A stretch of 64,000 nt of DNA from Gemmatimonadota bacterium. GTDB taxonomy: Bacteria > Gemmatimonadota > Gemmatimonadetes > Gemmatimonadales > GWC2-71-9. Below, one piece after another: positions 25,835 to 33,173 of this stretch. The notes under the pieces were generated by a model. The model was not told where the DNA came from, searched no databases, and was given only the letters and a program-made list of their open reading frames with translations. The position numbers were made by a program, and so were the translations under genes. The stretch's first letter is position 1. Each line of letters starts with the position of its first letter. The stretch covers positions 1 through 64,000 of the forward strand of contig SHZU01000006.1 of assembly GCA_009692115.1 (NCBI GenBank), read 5' to 3'.

Positions 25835-27427
25835 TCAGCGGGCTTGCCAGGTCACCAGCAAGCCGACCAGCGAGGCCAACGCGATGCTATGGAAGAAGAC
25901 ATACCGGAGGATTTCTCCCTCCTTGCCTTCATATTTCGTCACCACCCCGGCCACCACGATGCTCTGCGCGTCGATCATCTTGCCCATAACGCCGCCCGAG
26001 GAGTTCGCCGCCGCCATCAGAGTTGGATTTAGTCCGAGCTGCTCGGCGGTGATTCGCTGGAGGCTCCCGAACAGAACATTGGAGGACGTATCGGATCCGG
26101 TTAGCGCCACGCCGAGCCAACCGAGCAGGGTGCCAAAGAAGGGATAGAAGGCGCCGGTCCGGGCGAACGCCAGTCCGAGAATCGCGTCGAGCCCGCTATA
26201 CCGGGTGAGGTAGCCCAGCGCCATCATCACGGCAATCGTCACCAGCGACGTTCGCACCGCCAGGAACGTCTTCCCGTAGGCGCGGACCACCTCGCCCGGC
26301 CGATAGCGAAGCATGACCGCGGTCACGAGCGCCGCGATCAGGATGGCCGTCCCGGTTGCCGAGAGCCAGTTCAAGGTGAAGATCGCCCCCTCGGCGGCCG
26401 GGGTGGCCACCACCGGGGCGGTTCGCTGGACCAAGTTGTGGAGGCCCGGCACCGGAACTTTCGGTGCCGAGATACCGTTGAGCAGACTCTTCACCGCCGG
26501 AATGCCCCAGGCAAAGACCAAAACGCTGAGCACAGCCCAGGGGAGCCACGCCTGGGCTGTGGTCGGGCCGCTTGGCTTGGCCGTGGCGGCCACCCTGGGT
26601 CCGGCGGTCTTCGGACGCCAGATTTTGAGGAACAACGTGAGGCCCGCCATCGACGATACCGCGGCGACGATATCCACCAACCACGGTCCGTGGTACGTCG
26701 CCATCAGGTACTGCGGTACCGCAAAGGTGACCCCCGCGACCAGAACGGCGGGCCAGACTTCCTTGAGGCCCTTGAATCCGGCGTAGGCGGCCACCAGCCA
26801 GAACGGAACGATGACCGAAAACCAGGGAAGCTGCCGCCCGACCTGGGCCGATAACTCATGGAGGTCGAGGCCCGTCACGGCTTGGAGGGCGATGATCGGA
26901 GTGCCTAACGCCCCGAACGCGACCGGTGCCGTGTTGGCAATCAGCGACAGGGCCGAGGCCTGGAGCGGCGAAAAGCCCAACGCAATGAGCAACCCGCCGG
27001 TGACCGCGACCGGGGTGCCGAATCCGGCGGCACCCTCGACAAACGCACCGAAACTGAACGCGATCAGCAACAGTTGCAGCCGTGGGTCGTCAGTCAAGCC
27101 GGCAATGCTTCGCCGGAGCACATCCAAGAGCCCCCGGTCCTCGGCCAACCGATAGAGAAACAGGACGTTCAGCACGATCCAGCCGATCGGGAACAGGCCG
27201 TAGGCCGCTCCGAATCCGGTGCTGGCCAACGCCATCGATGGCGGCATTCCGAGCAGGGCCACCGCGAGGACCAGGGCGGAGCCGAGCCCGATGGCCGCTG
27301 CCACCGGGGCCTTGAGGCGAAACCAGGCCAGCGAGGCTAGCAGCGCCACGACCGGAATGGCGGCCAGCAGCGCCGACAGCAGCGGGTGCCCCAGCGGATC
27401 GTAGACCTGAGGCCATGGACTCGTCAT
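25835..27427 (-). CDS. lldP: L-lactate permease family transporter
   Basis: A 530-residue integral membrane protein with about 12-14 hydrophobic segments, normal for LctP/LldP. Family landmarks are [37 protein letters not shown] and, near the end, [14 protein letters not shown] and [16 protein letters not shown]. It imports lactate or glycolate with protons. It lies 3 bases after the dipeptide epimerase stop, so both form one transcript. Lactate uptake would be an odd partner for an epimerase unless both serve recycling of murein products (D-lactyl and L-Ala-D-Glu parts); this is speculation. Confidence 0.92.
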   Translation of the reverse strand: MTSPWPQVYDPLGHPLLSALLAAIPVVALLASLAWFRLKAPVAAAIGLGSALVLAVALLGMPPSMALASTGFGAAYGLFPIGWIVLNVLFLYRLAEDRGLLDVLRRSIAGLTDDPRLQLLLIAFSFGAFVEGAAGFGTPVAVTGGLLIALGFSPLQASALSLIANTAPVAFGALGTPIIALQAVTGLDLHELSAQVGRQLPWFSVIVPFWLVAAYAGFKGLKEVWPAVLVAGVTFAVPQYLMATYHGPWLVDIVAAVSSMAGLTLFLKIWRPKTAGPRVAATAKPSGPTTAQAWLPWAVLSVLVFAWGIPAVKSLLNGISAPKVPVPGLHNLVQRTAPVVATPAAEGAIFTLNWLSATGTAILIAALVTAVMLRYRPGEVVRAYGKTFLAVRTSLVTIAVMMALGYLTRYSGLDAILGLAFARTGAFYPFFGTLLGWLGVALTGSDTSSNVLFGSLQRITAEQLGLNPTLMAAANSSGGVMGKMIDAQSIVVAGVVTKYEGKEGEILRYVFFHSIALASLVGLLVTWQAR

Positions 27428-27430
27428 CGC

Positions 27431-28429
27431 TCAGCCCCACAACGCCGGCGTTGGGAACGACATGACGCCGCGCTCGTAGCGGAGACCATTGGGCCGGTCG
27501 GAGGAGTGGAGCAACGGGCCGTCAAGGTCGATGAACTGGGCCTGCTGCGCGATGACGGCACCAGGAGCCATGGCGAGCGAGGTGCCCGCCATGCAGCCGA
27601 TCATGATGCCAAGGCCCCGGGCCCGGGCGTCGGCGGCTAAGGCCAGCGCCTCGGTCAGCCCGCCGGTCTTGTCGAGCTTGATGTTGACCACGTGGTAGAG
27701 TCCAACCAGTCCCGGCAGTGACGACCGATCGACACAGGATTCATCGGCCGCGAGCGGGATGGTGCCGGTATACCCGGCCAATTGCCGGTCGGTGCCCTTC
27801 TTCACGGGTTGCTCGATCAGCGCGACATTCAGCGCCGCCAACTCGGGCCCGAGTTGGTTCAGCAAGTCCACGGTCCAACTCTGATTGGCGTCCACGATGA
27901 ACCGGGCGGAAGGACATTCCTCATGGGCGATCCGGACGGGGCCGAGATGGGAGACGGCGTCGGCCTTCATCTTGATCAGCGGCCAATCCCGGATGGCCCG
28001 GGCCTTGGTGCGGACCTCCGCGTCGGAACCGATCCCGATCGTCATGGCGGTCGTCACCGGCCCCACCTGATCGAGACCGGCGGTGCGCCACGCTGGAATC
28101 CCGCTAGTCTTGGCTTCGAGATCCCAAAGGGCACAGTCGACCGCGTTCCGGGCTCCGCCGGCCGGCAGCAGGTCTTGGAGCGCCGCCCGGGTGAGACCGT
28201 CGGTCAACCCGCGGCGGACCTGGTCGATCTGAGCGATCATCGAGGCGAGGGATTCGCCCTCGTAGTCGACGCCCGAGGCCTCTCCCCAGCCCGTTTGGCC
28301 CCGCGCGTCCGTCAGACGGACGACGATGACCCCGAGTTCGGTTTCCACTCCGCGGGCGATCCGGAACGGCGTGTGGTAGGGCCACCGTTCAGTGGTGACG
28401 GCGCATCGCAGCAGTTGGTTGTCGTTCAT
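27431..28429 (-). CDS. Dipeptide epimerase, L-Ala-D/L-Glu type
   Basis: A 332-residue enolase-superfamily enzyme of the muconate-lactonizing group. The KxK base is in PLIKMKADAV, metal ligands in IVDANQSW, ALIEQPV and AADESCVD, and the second Lys in VVNIKLDKTGG. This pattern is typical of L-Ala-D/L-Glu epimerase, which inverts the second residue of murein-derived dipeptides; specificity within the group varies. No signal peptide. TAGATT lies exactly 6 bases before ATG with TTGGCG 17 bases above, suggesting a leaderless transcript. Confidence 0.85.
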   Translation of the reverse strand: MNDNQLLRCAVTTERWPYHTPFRIARGVETELGVIVVRLTDARGQTGWGEASGVDYEGESLASMIAQIDQVRRGLTDGLTRAALQDLLPAGGARNAVDCALWDLEAKTSGIPAWRTAGLDQVGPVTTAMTIGIGSDAEVRTKARAIRDWPLIKMKADAVSHLGPVRIAHEECPSARFIVDANQSWTVDLLNQLGPELAALNVALIEQPVKKGTDRQLAGYTGTIPLAADESCVDRSSLPGLVGLYHVVNIKLDKTGGLTEALALAADARARGLGIMIGCMAGTSLAMAPGAVIAQQAQFIDLDGPLLHSSDRPNGLRYERGVMSFPTPALWG

Positions 28430-28435
28430 CGAACG

Positions 28436-28464
28436 AATCTACGTCTCGCGCCGGGGTTCGCCAA
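28436..28464 (-). promoter_or_regulatory. Promoter of the epimerase-lldP operon, leaderless type
   Basis: On the minus strand: TTGGCG (28459-28464), 17-base spacer, TAGATT (28436-28441), then 6 bases to the ATG at 28429. No ribosome site fits in that space. Confidence 0.5.
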
Positions 28465-28522
28465 CGGGACGATCGGCCGAGTCGGTGCTAGATTGAACCC
28501 CTACCTTCACAGCCGGTGCCCT

Positions 28523-30151
28523 TTGAACCCCAGCCGTCAACTGGTCGTCTGGTCGGGAGCGATGCTCGTTCTTGGATCCGCCCCGGCGGACCCGTATCCC
28601 CGGAACGCCGATCTCGACGTCATCGACTACCGCTACCAACTCGCGCTCTCCGACAGTTCCGATCAGATCCGGATGGAGGCGACGATCGCCTTCCGGTTCC
28701 TCGCGGCCGGGCGAACCCGGTTGGCACTCGACCTCGTGGGCCGAGGCGACTCCGGGCGCGGCATGGTGGTCGGCCAAGTCGCCGACTCGGCCGGACCGCT
28801 GACCTTTACCCATCGGGCCAACCGGCTCGAGATCGCACTTCGGCGGCCGGGCCGCTCCGGCGAACGGAGCCGAGTCTCGATCGCGTACCATGGCGTCCCG
28901 GCGGCGGCCCTGAAGATCGGCCCCAACAAGTCCGGCGACCGGACGTTCTCCAGTGACAACTGGCCCGACCTGGCCCGCCACTGGCTGGTCGGCGTCGACC
29001 ACCCCTACGACAAAGCCACCTCCGAATTCATCGTCACGGCGCCGGCGCACTACCAGGTCGTGTCGAACGGCCTCCTGGTTGAGCAAACCGATCTCGCGAG
29101 CGGCTTCCGCCGGACCCATTGGCGCCAGTCGGTGCCGATCGCCACCTGGCTCCAGACGTTAGGCGTGGCCCGGTACGCCATCGAGCACTCGGGTACCGTC
29201 GATGGCACGCCGATCCAGGCCTGGGCCTATCCGGCGGACCGGGAGCGGGCCTTCGCGGATTTTGGCGGGCCGACCAAGGCGGCGCTCCGGTTCTACAACG
29301 AGTGGGTTGGCCCCTACGCCTATGAGAAGCTCGCCAACGTCGAATCGGTGGCGGCGGGGGGCGGGATGGAGGCTGCGACCGCGATCGGCTACACCGAGCG
29401 TCTGATCGGCACCGCCCGGGTCCGGGAGGTCGTCGTGCACGAGATCGCCCATCAATGGTTCGGCAACGCGGTGACCGAATCCGACTGGAACGATGTCTGG
29501 CTCAGTGAAGGGTTCGCGACCTACTTCACGCTGCTGTTCACCGAGCACGACGCCGGGCGCGATGCCTTCGTCGAGGGGCTCCTGAAAAGCCGGGCCACCG
29601 TGCTCGACTACGATGCCAAGCACCCCGGATACCAAGTGGTGCATGCGAATCTGACCGACATGTCCGAGGTCACGAGCTCGCAGACGTACCAGAAGGGGGC
29701 CTGGACGCTCCATATGCTCCGCGGCTTGGTCGGGACTGACACCTTCTGGCGGGGGATTCGAGAATATTACCGCGAGTACCGGAACGCCAATGCCACGACC
29801 GAAGACTTTCGGCGGGTCATGGAGGCTGCGTCAGGCAAGGATCTGGATTGGTTCTTTCGGCAGTGGCTGACCCGGTCAGGGGCACCGAAGCTCGAGGGGG
29901 GATGGCGCTATGATGCCGGCGCCAAGCGGATCGAGATCAATCTGAGCCAGACCCAGGATGGTGAGCCGTTCCGGGTGCCGCTTGAGATCGGGATCCGGTT
30001 TCCCGGGGAATCCGGGATCCGAACCGAGCGGGTCGAAATCACCGGCGGCCAAGCCCGGTTCGCCTTCGACTCACCCCGGGAGCCGGCCTCCGTGACGCTC
30101 GACCCGAATCTCTGGGTCCTGATGGAGGCCAAGTTCGACCGGCGGCCGTAA
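28523..30151 (+). CDS. Exported M1-family metallopeptidase
   Basis: An M1 peptidase of about 542 residues if started at TTG 28523, which gives a signal peptide (RQLVVWSGAMLVLGSAPA); ATG at 28562 is the alternative with GGGAG close by. The frame stays open far upstream, but that part lies opposite the epimerase gene. The zinc site is HEIAHQWFG with Glu in LSEGFATY; the exopeptidase motif reads GGGMEAATAI rather than GxMEN. Domains: N-terminal beta saddle, thermolysin-like core about 200-400, C-terminal beta part. It trims peptides in the periplasm. The start is uncertain. Confidence 0.85.
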   Translation: MNPSRQLVVWSGAMLVLGSAPADPYPRNADLDVIDYRYQLALSDSSDQIRMEATIAFRFLAAGRTRLALDLVGRGDSGRGMVVGQVADSAGPLTFTHRANRLEIALRRPGRSGERSRVSIAYHGVPAAALKIGPNKSGDRTFSSDNWPDLARHWLVGVDHPYDKATSEFIVTAPAHYQVVSNGLLVEQTDLASGFRRTHWRQSVPIATWLQTLGVARYAIEHSGTVDGTPIQAWAYPADRERAFADFGGPTKAALRFYNEWVGPYAYEKLANVESVAAGGGMEAATAIGYTERLIGTARVREVVVHEIAHQWFGNAVTESDWNDVWLSEGFATYFTLLFTEHDAGRDAFVEGLLKSRATVLDYDAKHPGYQVVHANLTDMSEVTSSQTYQKGAWTLHMLRGLVGTDTFWRGIREYYREYRNANATTEDFRRVMEAASGKDLDWFFRQWLTRSGAPKLEGGWRYDAGAKRIEINLSQTQDGEPFRVPLEIGIRFPGESGIRTERVEITGGQARFAFDSPREPASVTLDPNLWVLMEAKFDRRP

Positions 30152-30158
30152 TCGGGGC

Positions 30159-30949
30159 TCAGTCCGGGTCGCCGTCCCGATCCTCATCTTCGAAGGCGTG
30201 GAACGAGCGCCGGATGTTCTGTTCGATCTGCGAGCGGACCTGCTGTGACGGCGCCATTGGGTTGAGGATCGCTCCTGCGGCTCCGGCGAACCACGTCCCA
30301 AGATCGATCTGCAGGGTCATGGCCGCGGGCTTGCCGGCCGTCACTTCGACCGGCGTGTCCAAATCGATCTTCACCTCGGCGGTGACGGCGGTGGTGAACG
30401 TGAAGGGGGCGCCATTGAAGGTACCGGTCACCTTGACGCTGATGTCGGCGAATTCGGGATGGGCCTCCAAGAAGCCGCCTCCCTCAGTGCCCCCAACCGG
30501 GGTATGCACCTGCATCTTCAGTTCTTTGTAGATGCCCTCGGGGAGGTCCACGGTGAAGGCCGTCTGCGCTTGGGGGCCAACCGGCGGGTTCAAAATCCTC
30601 GGTTCGAGCCATAAATCCGCGCATTCCGAATTGCCCCCGCGCCGCCCGCCCGCATCGGATCGGTGCCCGCCAGTTGGCCCCGCGAGAGGATCCGGAGGCC
30701 ACCGGTGACCGTCATCCGGGCGGCCACCACGTTGCTCTTGCCGAACGCCGCGCCTCGGACCCCAGTCGAGTCGAGCGATACGTCGATTCCGCCTAACGCC
30801 ACGCCCGGATTGAACGTCAGCAAGGCCTGGCCGGCCAGCCGTTGGTGGAAGGCCTCGAGCAGCCCGACCGCCTCCCGGCGGTGGGCCTCGACGTGGGTCA
30901 CCACCGAACGTTCGGCCGCCGTCAAGGCCCGCAGCAGCGTGGCCAGCAT
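30159..30949 (-). pseudogene. Unknown protein gene interrupted by a frameshift
   Basis: Frame one from ATG 30949 reads MLATLLRALTAAERSVVTHV up to GAIRNARIYG. A second frame takes over near 30610-30630 and runs WLEPRILNPPVG, then DISVKVTGTFNGAPFTF, DLGTWFAGAAGAILNP and an acidic tail to 30159. The two halves fit one protein of about 260 residues. The switch lies beside a GGGGG run. The C-terminal part resembles exported beta-sandwich proteins bound to metals or cells, but I know no exact family. It sits 9 bases after the SDR gene and is likely co-transcribed. Confidence 0.55.
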
Positions 30950-30958
30950 GGCGGTAGG

Positions 30959-32410
30959 CTACCGCCGGGTGGTAGCGGCGGCAATGCCTCGGAGCATCCC
31001 TCCGAAGATGACCAAGTGGAGCGGGTACAAAGCGTACCAATAGAGCAGGCCCGCGAGGCCGCGCGGGTCGAAGATGGCCGTCTGGCGGATGTCCGATGAG
31101 GTCCCGGTTTCCGTGACCTCGAATTGGAGCCAGGCCCGGCCCGGGAGCTTCATCTCCGCGGAAAGCCGGAGCAGACGATTCGGCTCGACCGACTCGACCC
31201 GCCAGCAATCGACCGTGTCGCCCGGTGCCAAAGCCGTCGGATCACGCCGGCCGCGAAGTCCCGGCCCCCCGGCTGCCAAGTCGATGAGACCGCGAAGCCA
31301 CCACCACCCGTTGCCGTAATACCAACCGGTCCGGCCTCCAATCCGGGCGATCGGTGCGAACGCCTGTTCCGGTCCGACCGCCACTCGGATGACCCGAGAG
31401 TCGACTAGTCGAGTTCCGAACCGAACTCCGGCCCACGACCCGCCACTCGGCGTCATCGAGAGCGCGTCCGACCAGCGGGTCAGCGCGAATTCCTGGTCCT
31501 CGTTGCTCAAGGCCCGAGCGAGGGCCGCGCGAACTCCCATTGGTCGAACCGGGAATAGGGCCAGGGCGCTCTCGTCCCGAACCACGGTTTCGTTCCGAAG
31601 GCCGTCGATCAGCTTCCGGCCCACCCGGGCATACACGGGCGTCACCAAGCGGAGCCAGAGGCTCGACAAATGAGGCGTCAGGATCGGGACGGGGATCATC
31701 AGGCGGCGAAGTCCGCGAAGGCGGGCGTACTCCCGCATCAAGTCACCGTACGACACCTGATCTGGGCCGCCGATCTCAATGATTCGGCTCTGGTCGAGGG
31801 GCAGATCGAGGGCAGCCGCCAGATACGCGAGCACGTCCTCGATTCCGATCGGTTGGGCCAAGGTTCGGACCCATCGGGGGGTGACCATCACCGGGAGCCG
31901 TTCGACCAGCGCCCGGATCATTTCGAACGACAGGCTGCCCGAGCCGAGGATGATCGAGGCCCGAAACTCGAGCGTGGGAATACCCGACTCGCTGAGGATT
32001 CTACCGACCGCTTGGCGGCTCCGGAGATGGGCCGACAATTCCCGACCGTCGCCCAACCCGCCCAGGTAGATGATGCGGCGCACGCCGGTCGCGCGAGCGG
32101 CCGCCACCAACGCCTCGGCCCCCGCTCGCTCCTCGTCCTCAAAGGTGCCGGCCGTACCCATGGCGTGGGCCAGGAAATACACCGTGTCGACCCCGACCAT
32201 GGCAGCTTGAACGGTCGGCGGGTCAGCGAGATCTCCGCGCACCACGTCGGTGCCCGGCCGAACCCGCCCCGCGAGGTATTCAGGGCGCCGGGCCATGCAA
32301 CGGAGCCGTTCCCCGCGAGCCTCCAGGACCGGGAGAAGTCGGCCGCCGATGTAGCCGGTGGCGCCGATGATTAACGTAAGTCGTTGCTTGGTATTGCTTT
32401 GCGGTTCCAT
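30959..32410 (-). CDS. NAD(P)-binding protein with C-terminal DUF2867-like domain
   Basis: A 483-residue protein. The N-terminal 280 residues are an atypical short-chain dehydrogenase fold: LIIGATGYIGGRLLP for the nucleotide loop, VYFLAHAMG, YLGGLGD. The C-terminal 150 residues (GWYYGNGWWWLRGLIDL, FEVTETGTSSDIRQTAIF) match DUF2867, fused to such domains in many bacteria. The end has a membrane-like segment (LLYWYALYPLHLVIFGGML). The role is unknown. The promoter has an unusually clear sigma-70 form and ends 6 bases before ATG, with two 9-bp repeats over the -35. Confidence 0.85.
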   Translation of the reverse strand: MEPQSNTKQRLTLIIGATGYIGGRLLPVLEARGERLRCMARRPEYLAGRVRPGTDVVRGDLADPPTVQAAMVGVDTVYFLAHAMGTAGTFEDEERAGAEALVAAARATGVRRIIYLGGLGDGRELSAHLRSRQAVGRILSESGIPTLEFRASIILGSGSLSFEMIRALVERLPVMVTPRWVRTLAQPIGIEDVLAYLAAALDLPLDQSRIIEIGGPDQVSYGDLMREYARLRGLRRLMIPVPILTPHLSSLWLRLVTPVYARVGRKLIDGLRNETVVRDESALALFPVRPMGVRAALARALSNEDQEFALTRWSDALSMTPSGGSWAGVRFGTRLVDSRVIRVAVGPEQAFAPIARIGGRTGWYYGNGWWWLRGLIDLAAGGPGLRGRRDPTALAPGDTVDCWRVESVEPNRLLRLSAEMKLPGRAWLQFEVTETGTSSDIRQTAIFDPRGLAGLLYWYALYPLHLVIFGGMLRGIAAATTRR

Positions 32411-32416
32411 GGGACC

Positions 32417-32454
32417 AAAATATCAATTCGTACCTGTTTTGTCAATGTTTTGTC
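32417..32454 (-). promoter_or_regulatory. Leaderless promoter with 11-bp-spaced operator repeats
   Basis: Minus strand: TTGACA (32440-32445), 17 bases, TATTTT (32417-32422), then 6 bases to ATG at 32410. GACAAAACA occurs twice (32435-32443 and 32446-32454), starting points 11 bp apart, covering the -35. Repeats of one helical turn over a -35 are a layout known for CarH-type MerR regulators; the regulator here is unknown. Confidence 0.65.
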
Positions 32455-32504
32455 CGGATTTATGACCCCTTCCTTCTCAGGCCGAGTAGCCCTTCAATTC
32501 GAGC

Positions 32505-33173
32505 GTGGAACTCCCCGTCGTCGTCGAAACGCTGGCCTGCCCGGTGTCCGCCCTGTTGCTCGAGGCCCCGCGCCCCGTCGCCGGGTACGTCCTGGCGCAC
32601 GGTGCCGGTGCCGGCATGCGGCATCCGTTCATGGCGGACGTCGCGGCCGCTCTCGCCGCCGCTGGTGTCACGACGCTTCGGTATCAGTTCCCATTTATGG
32701 AAGCCGGAAGCAGCCGTCCGGACTCGCCCGCGGTGGCCGCCGCGACCGTTCGGGCCGCGGTCGATCGGGCCCGGGCCCTCCTCCCCGGCCTTCCCCTCGT
32801 TGCCGGGGGCAAGTCCTTCGGGGGCCGGATGACGTCGACGGCGGCGGCCGAGGCGGCGCTCGAGGGGGTGCGGGGTCTGGTATTCCTCGGCTTTCCGCTC
32901 CATCCGCCGAAACGTCCCGCCGTCACCCGGGGCGATCACCTCGATCGGGTTGCGGTGCCGATGCTGTTTCTTCAGGGGACTCGGGATGACTTGGCGGATC
33001 TCGAGTTGATCCGTTCGGTCGGTGGCCGGTTAGGCGCTCGCGCCACGGTGCATGAAATCACCGAGGCCAATCATGCCTTCGCGGTGCCGAAACGGACCGG
33101 CCGGACCGCCGCCGAGGTCATCGTCGAGCTCGCGGTCACCACCGCCGAGTGGATCGGGAGGCTCCCGCGGTGA
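32505..33173 (+). CDS. Alpha/beta hydrolase, KANL3/TEX30-like
   Basis: A 222-residue alpha/beta hydrolase. AHGAGAGMRHPFM is the oxyanion region, GKSFGG holds the nucleophile Ser, GTRDDLAD the acid and EANHAFAVP the His. The small size and these motifs fit the KANL3/TEX30-type family common in bacteria. No signal peptide. It starts at GTG. The stop overlaps the GTG start of the helicase by 4 bases, so the two are coupled. Substrate unknown. Confidence 0.85.
   Translation: MELPVVVETLACPVSALLLEAPRPVAGYVLAHGAGAGMRHPFMADVAAALAAAGVTTLRYQFPFMEAGSSRPDSPAVAAATVRAAVDRARALLPGLPLVAGGKSFGGRMTSTAAAEAALEGVRGLVFLGFPLHPPKRPAVTRGDHLDRVAVPMLFLQGTRDDLADLELIRSVGGRLGARATVHEITEANHAFAVPKRTGRTAAEVIVELAVTTAEWIGRLPR

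Noticed and set aside
27782-28522. Upstream extension of the M1 peptidase frame at 28523
   Set aside because: It would run opposite the dipeptide epimerase and bury the signal peptide in mid-protein; the frame is open only because of base composition.
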